Source: Castanea sativa (lineage: Eukaryota; Streptophyta; Magnoliopsida; Fagales; Fagaceae). Taken from it: DNA of 64,000 nucleotides. A model generated the notes under the pieces. The model had not been told where the DNA came from. It saw nothing but the letters and a program-made list of their open reading frames with translations, and did not search any database. A program made the translations under genes and the position numbers. The stretch is from assembly GCF_040712315.1 (NCBI RefSeq), contig NC_134013.1, forward strand, positions 83,520,001 through 83,584,000, read 5' to 3'. Positions within the stretch are counted from its first letter, which is position 1. Each line of letters begins with the position of its first letter. This document shows positions 34,761-45,582 of the stretch, one piece after another.

Positions 34761-36951
34761 CTAGTCAACAGGGGCCTCCTCATCCACTTCTTTCTCAGTT
34801 GCCTTGGCCTCGTCAACTGGACGGTTCTCATCCGCGACGGATTTAGCTTGTCCATCCTGGGGAACTGCTCCTCCGTCACCTTGAGCATCGGGAATGGGGT
34901 CACCTTCAAAAAGCACGTCAATGCCTTCAAACTCGACGGATCTTGCTGGGGTCTGGGCCACGTCATCCAAAGAGACTTAAGACATATCCAAGTCAGGAAA
35001 AAGAGCCTTGACCTGACGAAGACACTCGTTAAAACCATCAGCATAGCAGCTGCCAAGCTCGACAAGGAAATCGTCGAAGTTGGGAAACTCCATCTTCGCG
35101 TCCTCCTTAGCCTAATGGACCTACTTCTTTGAAGAAGAGAACTCCCCCTCCTTCTCCTTAAGCACCTTCTCCAGCGCCTCGGCCTAATTCTCCATCTCCT
35201 CTAGGGCCTTCCTCGTCATGTCAAGTTTTTTTACCTGAACATCCCACGAGGCTTTAAGCTCATTCCGCTCCGTCTCCGCTATCTCGGCCCTCTCTTTTAG
35301 AAAGTTAACCAGCTTCTCACGAGCCATGCAACGGTCCATTAGACCCTTCATCATCAGCACTCCCTGTGAAAGTAAAATACAAGGTTAGAGATAGGGGAAA
35401 TTAAGAGATGAAGGGAAAGAGGACGGAAGGAAAAAAGTAGACAGTGACACACTTGAGCCAAACTGAAGAGGTCGGTTTCCCCCATGGCCTCTGTTGCATG
35501 ATTGTCCAAGTCCTCATAATCCTTGTCTCTGATGATGGACGAGAGTTGCCTAAGAGCATATTGCGAGTTTTCGCAGAGGAAGGGGGGCACTGCTCAACGG
35601 TGGGACCTTTAATTGACATCAAGCTTTTCCCAACCCCATGACGGGGGGGAGGGGCAGCTTGGTAGCTAAAGGCGTCTCCTTGACGGTTGTAGTGATTACC
35701 AATCTAGACTTTTTTTTAGGACGGTCAACTTTATCCGTCATCTTTCTCTTCATAAACAGTTTAAGTAGGCCCGTCCCTCCAATAAGGGGTGCACCCTCCG
35801 CCTGTTTCTTCTTCACCTGTGCGGCAGCTTGCTGGCAGATGTAAGAGAAAGGAATAAGCGACGGACTCACGTTGGCATGCTTGTGCGCCATAGCAATGGG
35901 CAGTGTCCGTAGGATCGGGACCCTCACAATACCAATGTAAGGTATCTAAGGTGACGAGCTTCTCCCACGTCCTCTCTTCCAACGAGATGTTAAAAACCTT
36001 CTCTAAGAAGCTCCACTGTTCAAGATCAACCTCTAGATGGTCCTGAGCTGCAACGAGAGACGATTAGATTAACATGGTAAGACAGACAAATACAAATGGG
36101 CAAAATAAATATACAAACTAAATAAATGAACGGACGCCTACCAGACGGGGGCATTATACCCCAAGTTCTATCAATAAAGGGCATTTCCTCCCGTTCTTCA
36201 GGGTGACACACCCAGTTGTCTCCCTGGATGAAGAAATACCAGTTCTTCTAGTTTCAATTGGAGTCGGGGGTCTCGTACACTAGCCTGAGCATCGGCTTCC
36301 TTAGCAGAAAGCTATAAATGCCCCTGGACTTAACAATCTCACTGGGATGGTAACAGTGGAAGAAATCCTCCACAGTTAAGTGTCGTCACCCTTACTCAGA
36401 ACCTCGTAACACCAAGGAAGATCCTCCAAGCATTCGGAGCAATCTAGGTGACGGCTAGTCTTAGGTATTGGAGTAAGCAACGTTGAAGAGCACTTAAAGG
36501 CAGTCTGAATCCTGCCTTGAACATTTGCTCATACACCCCAACGTCCTCAGCACCGCGGTAATAGCATTTTTCAAGTTTTAGGGGTAGACGGATGGGGATG
36601 TCGACGAGAATCTAATACCTTTCATGCAAGGTATCGATGTGACTTTTTTATGGTAGAGTTAAAATCATTGACCGTCCACAAGGGTGGGAGAACGAACTTC
36701 CTAAGGCCGTTAGGACCAACGACGGAGCTAATAGGAGATTCAACATTCTCCTCACTGCCTGAGTTCCCACTTGTATCACTCTCTAACCCGACCACGTCCG
36801 AATCCTTATCCTCCTCCTCGAAAGGTGAGTTGGCAGACAGAACCCTTTCAGGAGAAAAGGCTCCAGGGTTGCCTTCACCTAACGGGTACAAATCATCATA
36901 GCCTGCTCCTTCGCGGACACACGATTGTTCACTCGATGCTTCACTAGACAT
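34761..36951 (-). pseudogene. Antisense accessory reading frame of the gypsy element, broken
   Basis: On minus, from an ATG at 36951 (MSSEASSEQSCVREG), an acidic Ser/Glu-rich start is followed by fragments such as NWYFFIQGDNWVCHPEEREE and FIDRTWGIMPPSGRRP (about 36130-36240). A Lys-rich piece with KRKMTDKVDRPKKKSRL follows. Next is a coiled-coil-like stretch (WDVQVKKLDMTRKALEEMEN near 35190-35260), and an acidic tail with VDEAKATEKEVDEEAPVD stopping at about 34761. The pieces are separated by stops and frameshifts. This matches the layout of antisense frames between pol and 3' LTR in Tat-lineage elements. Its function is not known. Confidence 0.6.
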
Positions 36952-37211
36952 TATTACACCTACAAGTGACAGATAAACTCCTAAGACTCTAAGAGATCTA
37001 TATACTGAACGGGAATATAACACTTAAAGAAGAAAATAGAAAATGCACGAGTACAAGAAGGCGAGCACTTATAGGTGTACGATGCAGAAAAGGGACGAAA
37101 ATGAGGTGGTGTATGGACGCACTATGATGACGAACTGACAAATTCCTGCAGACGACGGTGGCGCTTTGACACTAGGAAATAGTTGCAAAAAGTAGAAAAG
37201 AAGAGGAGAGG

Positions 37212-37213
<2 letters not shown>

Positions 37214-37244
<31 letters not shown>
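37214..37244. repeat. (TA)n microsatellite
   Basis: About 15 TA units between the antisense frame and the 3' LTR of the gypsy element. Confidence 0.9.
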
Positions 37245-37247
<3 letters not shown>

Positions 37248-37426
37248 AAAACGGCGCAGAAGACGTAGCGACGCTTTGATCCAAGTAACCAGCCACTAGA
37301 ATTTCGCCACGTGTCCCTCAGCATTTATGACTTTCAACTACCCTGTCAGTCAAAACACACCTTCCTATAACTCGGTGAAACCATCACCCCACATGTCTTT
37401 CTAGGATATCGAGCGATGGACCCATG

Positions 37427-37440
37427 GAATGAGGGGGCAA
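37427..37440 (+). promoter_or_regulatory. Polypurine tract
   Basis: GAATGAGGGGGCAA lies next to the 3' LTR start, where plus-strand synthesis would be primed. Confidence 0.7.
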
Positions 37441-37441
37441 C

Positions 37442-38064
37442 TAATAGGGATAAATCCTAAAAATAGACGGATCCAATTTGCAAAATTAATAGTAAGGGAC
37501 GGTAACACCGAGAGAGATGATCTGGATAGCCTGACAGTTAAAGAACCAATACACAAAGTCATGTCTTGAACGGAAGGCAGAGAAACGAACGGGCCCTTTC
37601 AAGAGGACGGACTCTTTAAGGTGGACGAGCTCGACAGAGACGGGTGGCAAAGCCAGGTGGCACTTACGTGGACTAAGTGGTCTCCAAGAATCCTAATATA
37701 AAAATTCCTTGCATTCTACACACAGTCATAACCAGGGGGATCCCTAAAAGGAAAAGATCTCACAAAATACGAGCATTAATAAGGATCTTCCCTATAAGGA
37801 AATACCTTCTCCACCAAGAAATTAAGGTCGACTCTACATTACTATAAAAACCCTAAAACCCTCACAAACCAAGGTACGTATAATAATACCCTAGCTCTAG
37901 CACTCTAGAGTGATAGAAAATTCTCTTTTCTAACTTAATCTTCAGAGGGTCTTTGGCCGATACAACACCGATACTCTCTCATGGTTTTCTTTTTATTAGT
38001 GTTGCGTAGGTTACCAAGGGCACGTGAGGACTATTCGGCTCACTGACGATTTTCTGCGTCATCA
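37442..38064 (+). repeat. 3' LTR
   Basis: It begins TAATAGGGA (against TGACAGGGA in the 5' LTR: two transitions, one destroying the terminal TG) and ends GCGTCATCA. It is followed by the target duplication TCACC. Confidence 0.9.
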
Positions 38065-38215
38065 TCACCTAACGGGCATTAAGAAGACGACTAAATTGAA
38101 TAAAACTAAGAGTTAGAATACTGAATTGAAAAAAATTGGAATTACAACATTGAATTGAATTTTAGGCAAAGTTATAAAGTGCAATTTGTAATTTCATATG
38201 AAATTGTATGTTTGT
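38065..38215 (+). repeat. Right part of the older repeat split by the gypsy insertion
   Basis: CACCTAACGGGCATTAAG, ACTAAATTGAAT, TTGAATTGAATTTTAGG and GTGCAATTTGTAATTT continue the sequence broken at 27831. The order matches 22560-22720 read on minus. Confidence 0.6.
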
Positions 38216-38216
38216 G

Positions 38217-38217
38217 T

Positions 38218-38270
<53 letters not shown>
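38217..38270. repeat. (ATT)n microsatellite
   Basis: About 17 uninterrupted ATT/TTA units. Confidence 0.95.
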
Positions 38271-38271
<1 letters not shown>

Positions 38272-41200
38272 TTAGTCCAATGTTTTTTTACTAAAATATC
38301 TATAAGAATTAAATTTATTATTTTCTAAAAAAATTTATTTCCTAATACTCTTCATATAGAGGTAGGGCTAATTAAACTAAACTCTTCTTTAATATGTGAG
38401 ATTTAACATATGAGATTTTTAAATTCTTAGAAAGATGGTATAGTGGGGACCAACTTTAAACTTATAACCAATTGCTCTGATATCATACTATGATATAATT
38501 TCTTTTAAAAACTTCAGCTTTCGGAAAGCTATAATTTTAATAATTTAACCATCATTCTAATCGTGTTAACTCTATCCATATATATGACATTTTGTTTTTT
38601 GTTGCTTATTTCGGACCACATGGAAGGGTAACGATTTTTTTTTTCTTTGGGTAAAAGTAAGCTAGTATGTGTTAATATGTGCAACGAATATGTGTAACGA
38701 TGATAACATGTGTTCGCGGTGTGATTGAAGCCATTGCATATTTAATAGTGAATGTGGGAGTGCCAATGAAAATATTGGCCACCACGAGTGTCAAGATGGC
38801 CTCAACCACAGTCACGTCCATGGCCTCTGTTGCGCAAGATTAGCCTGTGGTGTGGGATCAAGGTTGAGGTGATAGAGGAGACCGAATTTGAATGGTGAAA
38901 TTCATGGCTAAGCATTGTGGAGCTCAGGAAAGGAGATATGGGGGTATGGAACGAGTGGCCAAGTAGCAACACCCAAGTCACAAAACTCATATTTGAGACA
39001 TTTGAAGATACATATTTTCAAATCTTGAGGTAAGAGTGGTTAACATAGCCTTAGCCCGCAGCTGTGAGCTCAGCAGAAAGAGATTTTACTTTGAGCAGAA
39101 ATTGAGTGACAGAAAGGTCACCTTGTTTGAGACTTCACAATTGCACACGAATCTGAAAAATACGGGCATTGGGGGCGGAGGCATGCAAGTGACGGTTCAA
39201 GAGTGGTCCATATTTCTTGAGAGGAAGAAAGGCCACAACTAGTAGCATGATTTCATTAGATAGAGAAGATATGAGAGAATTCATGACATGAGAAGTTGGT
39301 CTTTGTCTAATCCAAGAAAGGCTTGTTGGATAGTCTAGAACCATGCGCCCTCTCTTTCACAGGAGGGGGGGGGGGGTTCAGCCACCAAGGGGCCCATCCC
39401 TCTATGAGAGACATGGAACATAGTCTCATGACTATGCAATAATTTTTCGTTAATTTTGGGGTCAGAACATTGTTGACACAAATTGTGGACCAAGGGCATG
39501 GGTTAGAACCATTAATGAAATCAAGAAGGTTTTGAACTTTAAGCTAGGTAAGTAATTGGGTAGTGAGAATTGTTATGAGTAAGTTTGATGGATAGAAGTT
39601 GGTATTGTCCAATAAAAAAAAATTTTTTTTTTTTTTTTGCTTTTATTATACACAAATTGTTACACCGTCTTATTTTTAAAATGAAATCATGATTTAAAAT
39701 TTTAAATTGGAAATGTTAAACTTTAAAATTGTGACTCCAAATCACAGTTTCAATAATTAAAAAAAAAAAAAAAAATGAAGTGTGCAAAAATGTGTATAAT
39801 TCCTTGTGTGCAACAAATATTGTTATTATTTTTTATCAGTCATACGGTCTATTTTGCTAAATGTTAATTGACGTCTTGCAATTGAATGGTTGAGAAGGAA
39901 GTCACAATGCAGTTGTTGAGGATGGTAAAACCATGGTGTCTCCTTCCTTGCTTAGCATTGTACGAAGTGATTTACAAAATATGGACAGGCACCTGTATGG
40001 GTACAAGAACAATAAATGGAACCATAAAAGACCCTCTATGGGTTAATTAATGCGTGGTACAGATTCAAATTGTGAAACGCAATTATCCTCCATGTATGCT
40101 GGGCTTTTCCAAAGCAAGACCTAGCTAGCCAGCTAAAATTTTCAGGCCTATGTATTGGGGTTTCATCTATGGCCATATATATATTGGTTCTGTACTCGTT
40201 CAAGAACTGTTCTTTTCGCGTTTTACCTGGAACACTTCTCTCCCTTTAATTGAATGTATGATTGGTCGATAGGTTGGATTTCTTTTTCCAACAACTTAAG
40301 CTGTTTTGTCACTTTTCACGCTTTTAAGTTTTAACATGAAAAACGTGTGAACTCTTGTATGGTGATATCGAAAGGAATAAATTGTATGGAAAAGGGGTTC
40401 TATCGTTATGAAAAGAATTCATTAATGATTCTGATTAAATGTAACATATATATTATATATATATATATATATATCAATTTTCATTTTTTTTAAATTACAT
40501 GTTTATACGGTTAAATTTAAAAAATAAAATAAAATACAATCTCAATTGTATTCTATTTCACTTTCATTTTGAGACAATCTCTCCTTTGGGAATGATAGCT
40601 TTTTGTTGAAAATTTTATGCTAAAATTTTACTATATTTTGAAATAGTGAAAAAATATAAGGAAAAAAATGTTTTAAAAAACGGTGTATAGAAGCTAAAAA
40701 AAAAATTAACTTATAAACTAGTCCTAAATACACACCGTGTAACTTATTTTCGTGAGAGAAAAATACACTATACCTTTGAGCACTAACAAAGGGAGGCATG
40801 GCCATCTATGGATAAAAATTGTTACACATTTACATATAAAAATTGTGATTTGTAATCATGACTTTTACTCTAAAATTGTAACTTCAAATCACAATTCTAG
40901 TGATTTTTTCAAGTGTGTACAATAAACAAGGTCATAATCAAGATGAATTCAATTTCCTTTCCTCCCATCAGCACAAATTTAGGCATGGAAAACCGAGAAC
41001 GTGACATCATGTTAAGACCAAAGGTCAATCTGTCCCACCACTATAATATGAATTCCAAGATCATTAAGGATCTTACCACAAAAAAATCCTTGTACGTTCA
41101 AGACAAAACATTTCCTCATTGAATTGGAAATGGTGGAAGAGAAAATTGGATAATAATTCATGCATGTATAAAAAAAATCTTTGATATTTTGATATTAGCT

Positions 41201-41360
41201 AGAATCCAGATTAGGTTATGTATTATACAGTCTTCATAGATTTCGTTTATCAATCGAAAACAATAGTAATAATCCAATCCATTATTATGAACCCCTCTCT
41301 CTCTCTCTCTCACACACATGCATACTCACACACGTGTGAGAGATGTAGGGTCTTTTTAAT
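38271..41360. other. Intergenic, no gene recognised
   Basis: AT-rich DNA. The open frame 39036-39242 (+, 68 codons) begins with a sequence that is less AT-rich than its surroundings and may be a fragment of a mobile element, but I see no domain. There is a 12-base G run at 39365-39376. Confidence 0.4.
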
Positions 41361-41367
41361 GTTTGCC

Positions 41368-41375
41368 TATATAAA
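41368..41375 (+). promoter_or_regulatory. TATA box of the bHLH gene
   Basis: TATATAAA lies 82 bases before the ATG at 41450, in the context GCCTATATAAACACACACC. A CT tract (41408-41427) lies between it and the start, as in many plant leaders. Confidence 0.65.
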
Positions 41376-41449
41376 CACACACCTTGACTCTTTGATTTGA
41401 TCAAATTATCTCTCTCTCTCTCTCTCTTACACGCACACACACAGTCAGA

Positions 41450-41716
41450 ATGAGAACAAGAAGTTCTACTCCGTGGAGAAGAGGGGCCATGCGTATGAGA
41501 CGACAGAAGAAAAGGCTGAGACTTTCTTTGGTCAAAAACAGTACGGCTGTAAACACTTCCATTCAAAGAAAGCTTAGGCAGCTCCAGAAGACCATTCCAG
41601 GCTGCAGCAATGAAATGGATCTGGAAACCTTGTTTCCAAGGATTGCAAATTACATTCTCTCACTACAAGTTAAGGTGAATATTCTCAAGAATATTTCCAC
41701 TTTATATGGGGTCTAA
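41450..41716 (+). CDS. Atypical bHLH protein, UPBEAT1-like (88 aa)
   Basis: A single exon of 88 codons. The basic N-terminal part is rich in Arg/Lys (RRGAMRMRRQKKRLRLS) but lacks the Glu/Arg residues typical of E-box-binding bHLH. It is followed by a helix-loop-helix: RKLRQLQKTIPGC, then MDLETLFPRIANYILSLQVK, ending in LKNISTLYGV. The LQ-x-x-IPGC loop and the (M/V)DLETLF...ANYI...LQVKV pattern fit the small non-E-box-binding bHLH group including UPBEAT1, a root growth and peroxidase regulator in Arabidopsis; IBH1/PAR1-type is the alternative. These proteins are nuclear. The start is preceded by a TATA box and CT-rich leader, and AATAAA lies downstream. No disabling mutation is seen. The symbol is left empty because orthology was not tested. 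Confidence 0.75.
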   Translation: MRTRSSTPWRRGAMRMRRQKKRLRLSLVKNSTAVNTSIQRKLRQLQKTIPGCSNEMDLETLFPRIANYILSLQVKVNILKNISTLYGV

Positions 41717-41867
41717 GGAGACAGAAACAATTCATCAAGAATTTCCCAACTTCAGAATCCATTCTTGTAATTAGAGATGTGGTGGAAAGGCTGAGGGATA
41801 TTGCATGCAGTTATTTGGTTTAAAATTTACCTTCTTGTAATATTTTGTATTTTACGTTGTATGTGCA

Positions 41868-41873
41868 AATAAA
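41868..41873 (+). terminator. Polyadenylation signal of the bHLH gene
   Basis: AATAAA lies about 150 bases after the stop codon. Confidence 0.5.
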
Positions 41874-43057
41874 TGCTAAGATTTTACCCTCGCTTTTTTT
41901 CTCTTGTTGTCTAATGAGCTTGGTGGTAGAAGATGAATGAAACGAAAAGATCAAGTTGGGAATCTTGATGGATTTTTTTTTTCTTCCTTTAATATACTTC
42001 ACATTTAATATATTTTTCTTATTGTTGATGGCAAGAGGTTTTTGGTTTTATGGGATTAGGAAAAAAAAATTATTACTAATTTTATAACTAAGACTTTTTT
42101 TTTTTTTTGATCAAATATAACTAAGACTTTGTAATGAACAAAGTTTAATTACCTTAAGATAAAATAAATAAATAAATTCTCGAACACAATTGTTTTTGTT
42201 TAAATATTTTAATAAGTAATAAAATTTAATGTATAAAAAGTTTTTAAATGGTCATATGAAAGGGGATTCCGGTTTATAGGTTTAAAAAAGTTTTGTCCCT
42301 ACCATAATAAACATCAATACTATTTAGCATAAATTTATGCCTAAGACAATTTGAAATAGCTGAGGTGCAGCAAATTAGGCCTTACTTTCTTTTCTTAATT
42401 TGTTGTTGTATTACTAATTACTTTCATTTACTATGCAATGTAATATGCTTGTGCAGACACACACACACAAGGACATTCTTTACATAAATTAAAATGTCAA
42501 GAAATGAAAGCAATTGAATCAACTCCATTAATTGTTAGAGGTGGAATATGACACAAATGGCGTTGTTATGGATTTGATTGATGGCTGCTGTTCTAACCCA
42601 TTTGTATTAAAGACATGACCCAAAAGAAAACATGATGGGTTAAGTACTGGCTGGTAATGTGACATTATCAACCATTACTCACCAATCAAACATTACCCCA
42701 AAGATAAGATCCAGCAGTTAATTAGGGTATGTCGGCCAAAATATTGAGATGATTTTTGGTTCAAGTGTCTAATTAGCTTCAATTATGTTCCCCCTTTAAG
42801 TCCTTTCCCATGTGCATGTTAAGAATGTAACAATTAATACTGACCCCCTAATTAAATTGATTATGTTCTAAGTTTTTCACTTGTTTTTTAGTGATCTCAA
42901 TGTTCTAAGTTTTTTAAGAACTCGATCATCTAGTATTTACTTCATTTTAGAACGCATGGTTTAATTTTGACAACTGAAATTATTTTAGGGTATTCATTTG
43001 CTTTGGAATTATACATGCATTTATCAACTCTTCTTCTTTCTTTTTCTTTTTTTTTTC
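41874..43057. other. Intergenic, nothing recognised
   Basis: AT-rich DNA downstream of the bHLH gene, without conserved frames or element ends that I can identify. Confidence 0.45.
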
Positions 43058-43206
43058 TTTTTTTTTTTTTATACAAGATAGAATTCTATTCTAGCCTAAT
43101 CCAAGTGTATATGTGTGTGAAGCTCCCTCCTGAAGACTTGAACTTTGGTCCTTGCTCCCCACACCCCACAAGCACTTATACTTATGAAGTGACCATCGCA
43201 CCAAGA
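43058..43206 (-). mobile_element. tRNA-derived SINE, family A copy 2
   Basis: Read on minus: CTTGGTGCGATGGTCACTTC, ATAAGTATAAGTGCTTGTGG, a box B-like AAGTTCAAGTCTTC, AGAATTCTATCTTGTAT and an A-rich tail (T-rich on + at about 43040-43070). This matches copy 1 at 3824. Confidence 0.75.
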
Positions 43207-44452
43207 ATGTGCGGTGATAACTCTTCTTCTTTCAATTTCACTAAAAATGTGAAATTATTTGAATAAAGTTGCAAGTAATTAATGAAGCTCTTCATGAGAG
43301 TCCTTGGTTTTACGAACTTAATTTCCTTGTTCTTTTCTTCAATCCGATCAAATGCTACAATCTCTTTCAACTAATAAAGTTGCATCACCATCTATTAATT
43401 CATCCCTCCGTTTGAAATAATCTAATTCAATCATGCAAAAATCAAAACCACAAAATTTAAACTGAAGATAGGCTTTTTTATACTAATTTTAATTATGTGT
43501 TTTATTTCTACAAATCAAAGAATGCATTAGTTAGGGTAACAGTGATATAAATAGTATCATTTACCTTAGTTTGGAAGATGAAACTCAAACCACTGATTTT
43601 ATAAGTCTAGAGAAGGCCTTATAATAGCATTTCCAGTTATTAGTTATTTTTTTTCTATCCTTTTGTGATTAACTAAAGAGAAAAACAATTAGGGATCTTG
43701 TAATTGAATGATATTAATGTTTGATTCCTTCAAAATTCGTTGATTCTTTCAGTGTATCGATCTCACATCATGGTGGATGCAAAAAAAGACACATAAAATT
43801 TTTTTCCCCCTAAAGTTTTGAGTTTTGGTCCTTCCAGTTCATAAAGTCAAAACTCTAAAAGCACTTTAAACTATCTTCCCCCATGCGTAAGCATGGCACT
43901 TCAAGACACGAGTCAATTCTAATTGATGATTTGATGGTGGTCCTCTCTCCTCACAGTGAATATGACATCCACACCTCTCTGTTTATTACTAAACTATAAT
44001 GATGGAACAATGTCCATTGAAATAGATAAGATGCGCTTAATAATAGAATCTATCAGAACCAAAACACCTCAATTATATCCAAACAATGCCGAGTCAGTGT
44101 GGAGTGGATCTCACGTTTATTGCCTAGAATTAGTATACTACTCGTGACAAACTTTTGACATACATGTCATTCCAATTCCATTTTATAGTCACTTTGATAA
44201 GTAAATTACGACTGCCAAATTATTATAGACAATATAGGAAGATGTGACCATTTATTTATTTATTCATTTATATATAGAGAGGATTTATTTTATATTTTAA
44301 CTGATTTATATAATGGATCATAAATAAATATAACTATTGAGCCTATTAAAGACTTTAATGACAAAGGGCTATGTTATGAAAAATCACATAATGCATCTAT
44401 TACATAGTACGAACAAGCAATAACTCTTTGATGAAAAACAATATAAAAGAAG
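43207..44452. other. Intergenic, nothing recognised
   Basis: AT-rich DNA between a SINE and the MITE-like tandem array. The open frame 43956-44147 has no identifiable domain. Confidence 0.4.
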
Positions 44453-45066
44453 AGTGATGTTAACCGGTGCCTTTAGGACAATCATTAATAAATCATAATA
44501 AGAAAGTTTTGACACAACTTTTATGGAAAATATAAAAAAACTACCAATAATATTTATTGTTTTATTATTCTCCCAATAAAATATTTCTAAAAATAGCTCC
44601 TAAACCAATGCCTTTAGAGGAGCAATGATTAACATTTCTCATAAAGAAAGAGTCATATTAGCGGGTGTCTTTAGGACAATTGTCAATAAATCATAATAGA
44701 AAAGTTTTGACACTATTTTTATGAGAAATATAAAAAGCTGTCAATAACATTTATTATTTTATTATTCTTCCAATAAAATATTTCTAAAAATAGCTGCTAA
44801 ACCAATACTCTTAGCGCATTGGTTAACATTTTCTCATAAAGGAATGGTCATATTAACAGATGTTTTTAGGACAATTGCTAATAAACCATAATAGAAAAGT
44901 TTTGACACTACTTTTATGGAAAGTATAAAAAGTTGTCAACAACATTTATTATTTTATTATTCTCCTAATAAAATGTTTCTAAAAATAGCTCCTAAACCAA
45001 TATTCTTAGTGCATCAATTAACATTTCTCATAAATAAAAGGTCATGTTAATGGGTGCCTTTAGCCA
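44453..45066. repeat. Tandem array of ~195-bp MITE-like units (three full, one partial)
   Basis: Unit starts: GTGATGTTAACCGGTGCC (44453), AGTCATATTAGCGGGTGTC (44651), GGTCATATTAACAGATG (about 44845) and GGTCATGTTAATGGGTGCC (45040, partial), so the period is 194-198 bp. Each unit carries TTTAGGACAAT near its left end, AAAGTTTTGACAC and AAAAATAGCT(C/G)CTAAACCAAT in the middle, and TTAACATTT(T)CTCATAAA at the right. The ends are inverted relative to each other. Confidence 0.85.
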
Positions 45067-45184
45067 ATCTTAAAAAAATTGAGTCTCTAGCTTAGTTTAA
45101 TTAAACAAGTCTAGGTTCCATTAAACGATTTGAGGAATAAACTAGAACACTTCACTCTAAAGTCTAAATAAATTCAAAGAGAAA

Positions 45185-45187
<3 letters not shown>

Positions 45188-45245
<58 letters not shown>
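45188..45245. repeat. (TA)n microsatellite
   Basis: About 28 TA units, the longest TA run in the window. Confidence 0.95.
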
Positions 45246-45247
<2 letters not shown>

Positions 45248-45582
45248 CTTGAACAATCATGGCTGGAAGTAAGTCTTTAATTTCTTCCCTTGTTATCAAT
45301 TTTTACACGTACGACCAAATTGTTTCCCCTCTCACATGTTTTATAATGAATTGCTCTCATTTCAAGTTGATCCTTTCCTATAAAAAAAAAATGAAAAATA
45401 AAATAGTTGATCCTTTATATTATAAAGCAAAAGTAGATTGTGTTTGAATGAGTTTATTTTAATTGAATTATTTTGTATAAATAAAATTGTGAAAAGGTAT
45501 AATTGTAACTATAAATAAGTGAATTTTTTTTTTTTAGTTGTAGATGGATGGATAGTAATGGAAAGGGATGTGGGATGTGGGA

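Larger units (their letters stand above)
27832..38064 (+). mobile_element. Complete Ty3/gypsy retrotransposon, Tat-like, 10.2 kb
   Basis: LTRs of 621 and 623 bp (27832-28452, 37442-38064) flank a PBS (28455-28471), gag and pol remnants on +, an 11-copy tandem array, a decayed antisense frame and a PPT (37427-37440). Target duplications TCGCC (27827-27831) and TCACC (38065-38069) differ at one base. Protease, RT, RNase H and integrase occur in gypsy order, with no chromodomain seen. A hand count over ~113 aligned LTR bases found 10 differences, so the insertion is old. All reading frames are broken. The antisense frame between pol and the 3' LTR is a feature known from Tat-lineage elements such as Grande and RIRE2. 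Confidence 0.9.

Noticed and set aside
36650..36901. 83-codon plus-strand frame in the gypsy element
   Set aside because: It is the shadow of the antisense accessory frame at 36622-36951 on minus.
39036..39242. Host gene exon
   Set aside because: The 68-codon frame has slightly raised GC but no domain, no clear splice sites and no neighbours; left as unassigned.
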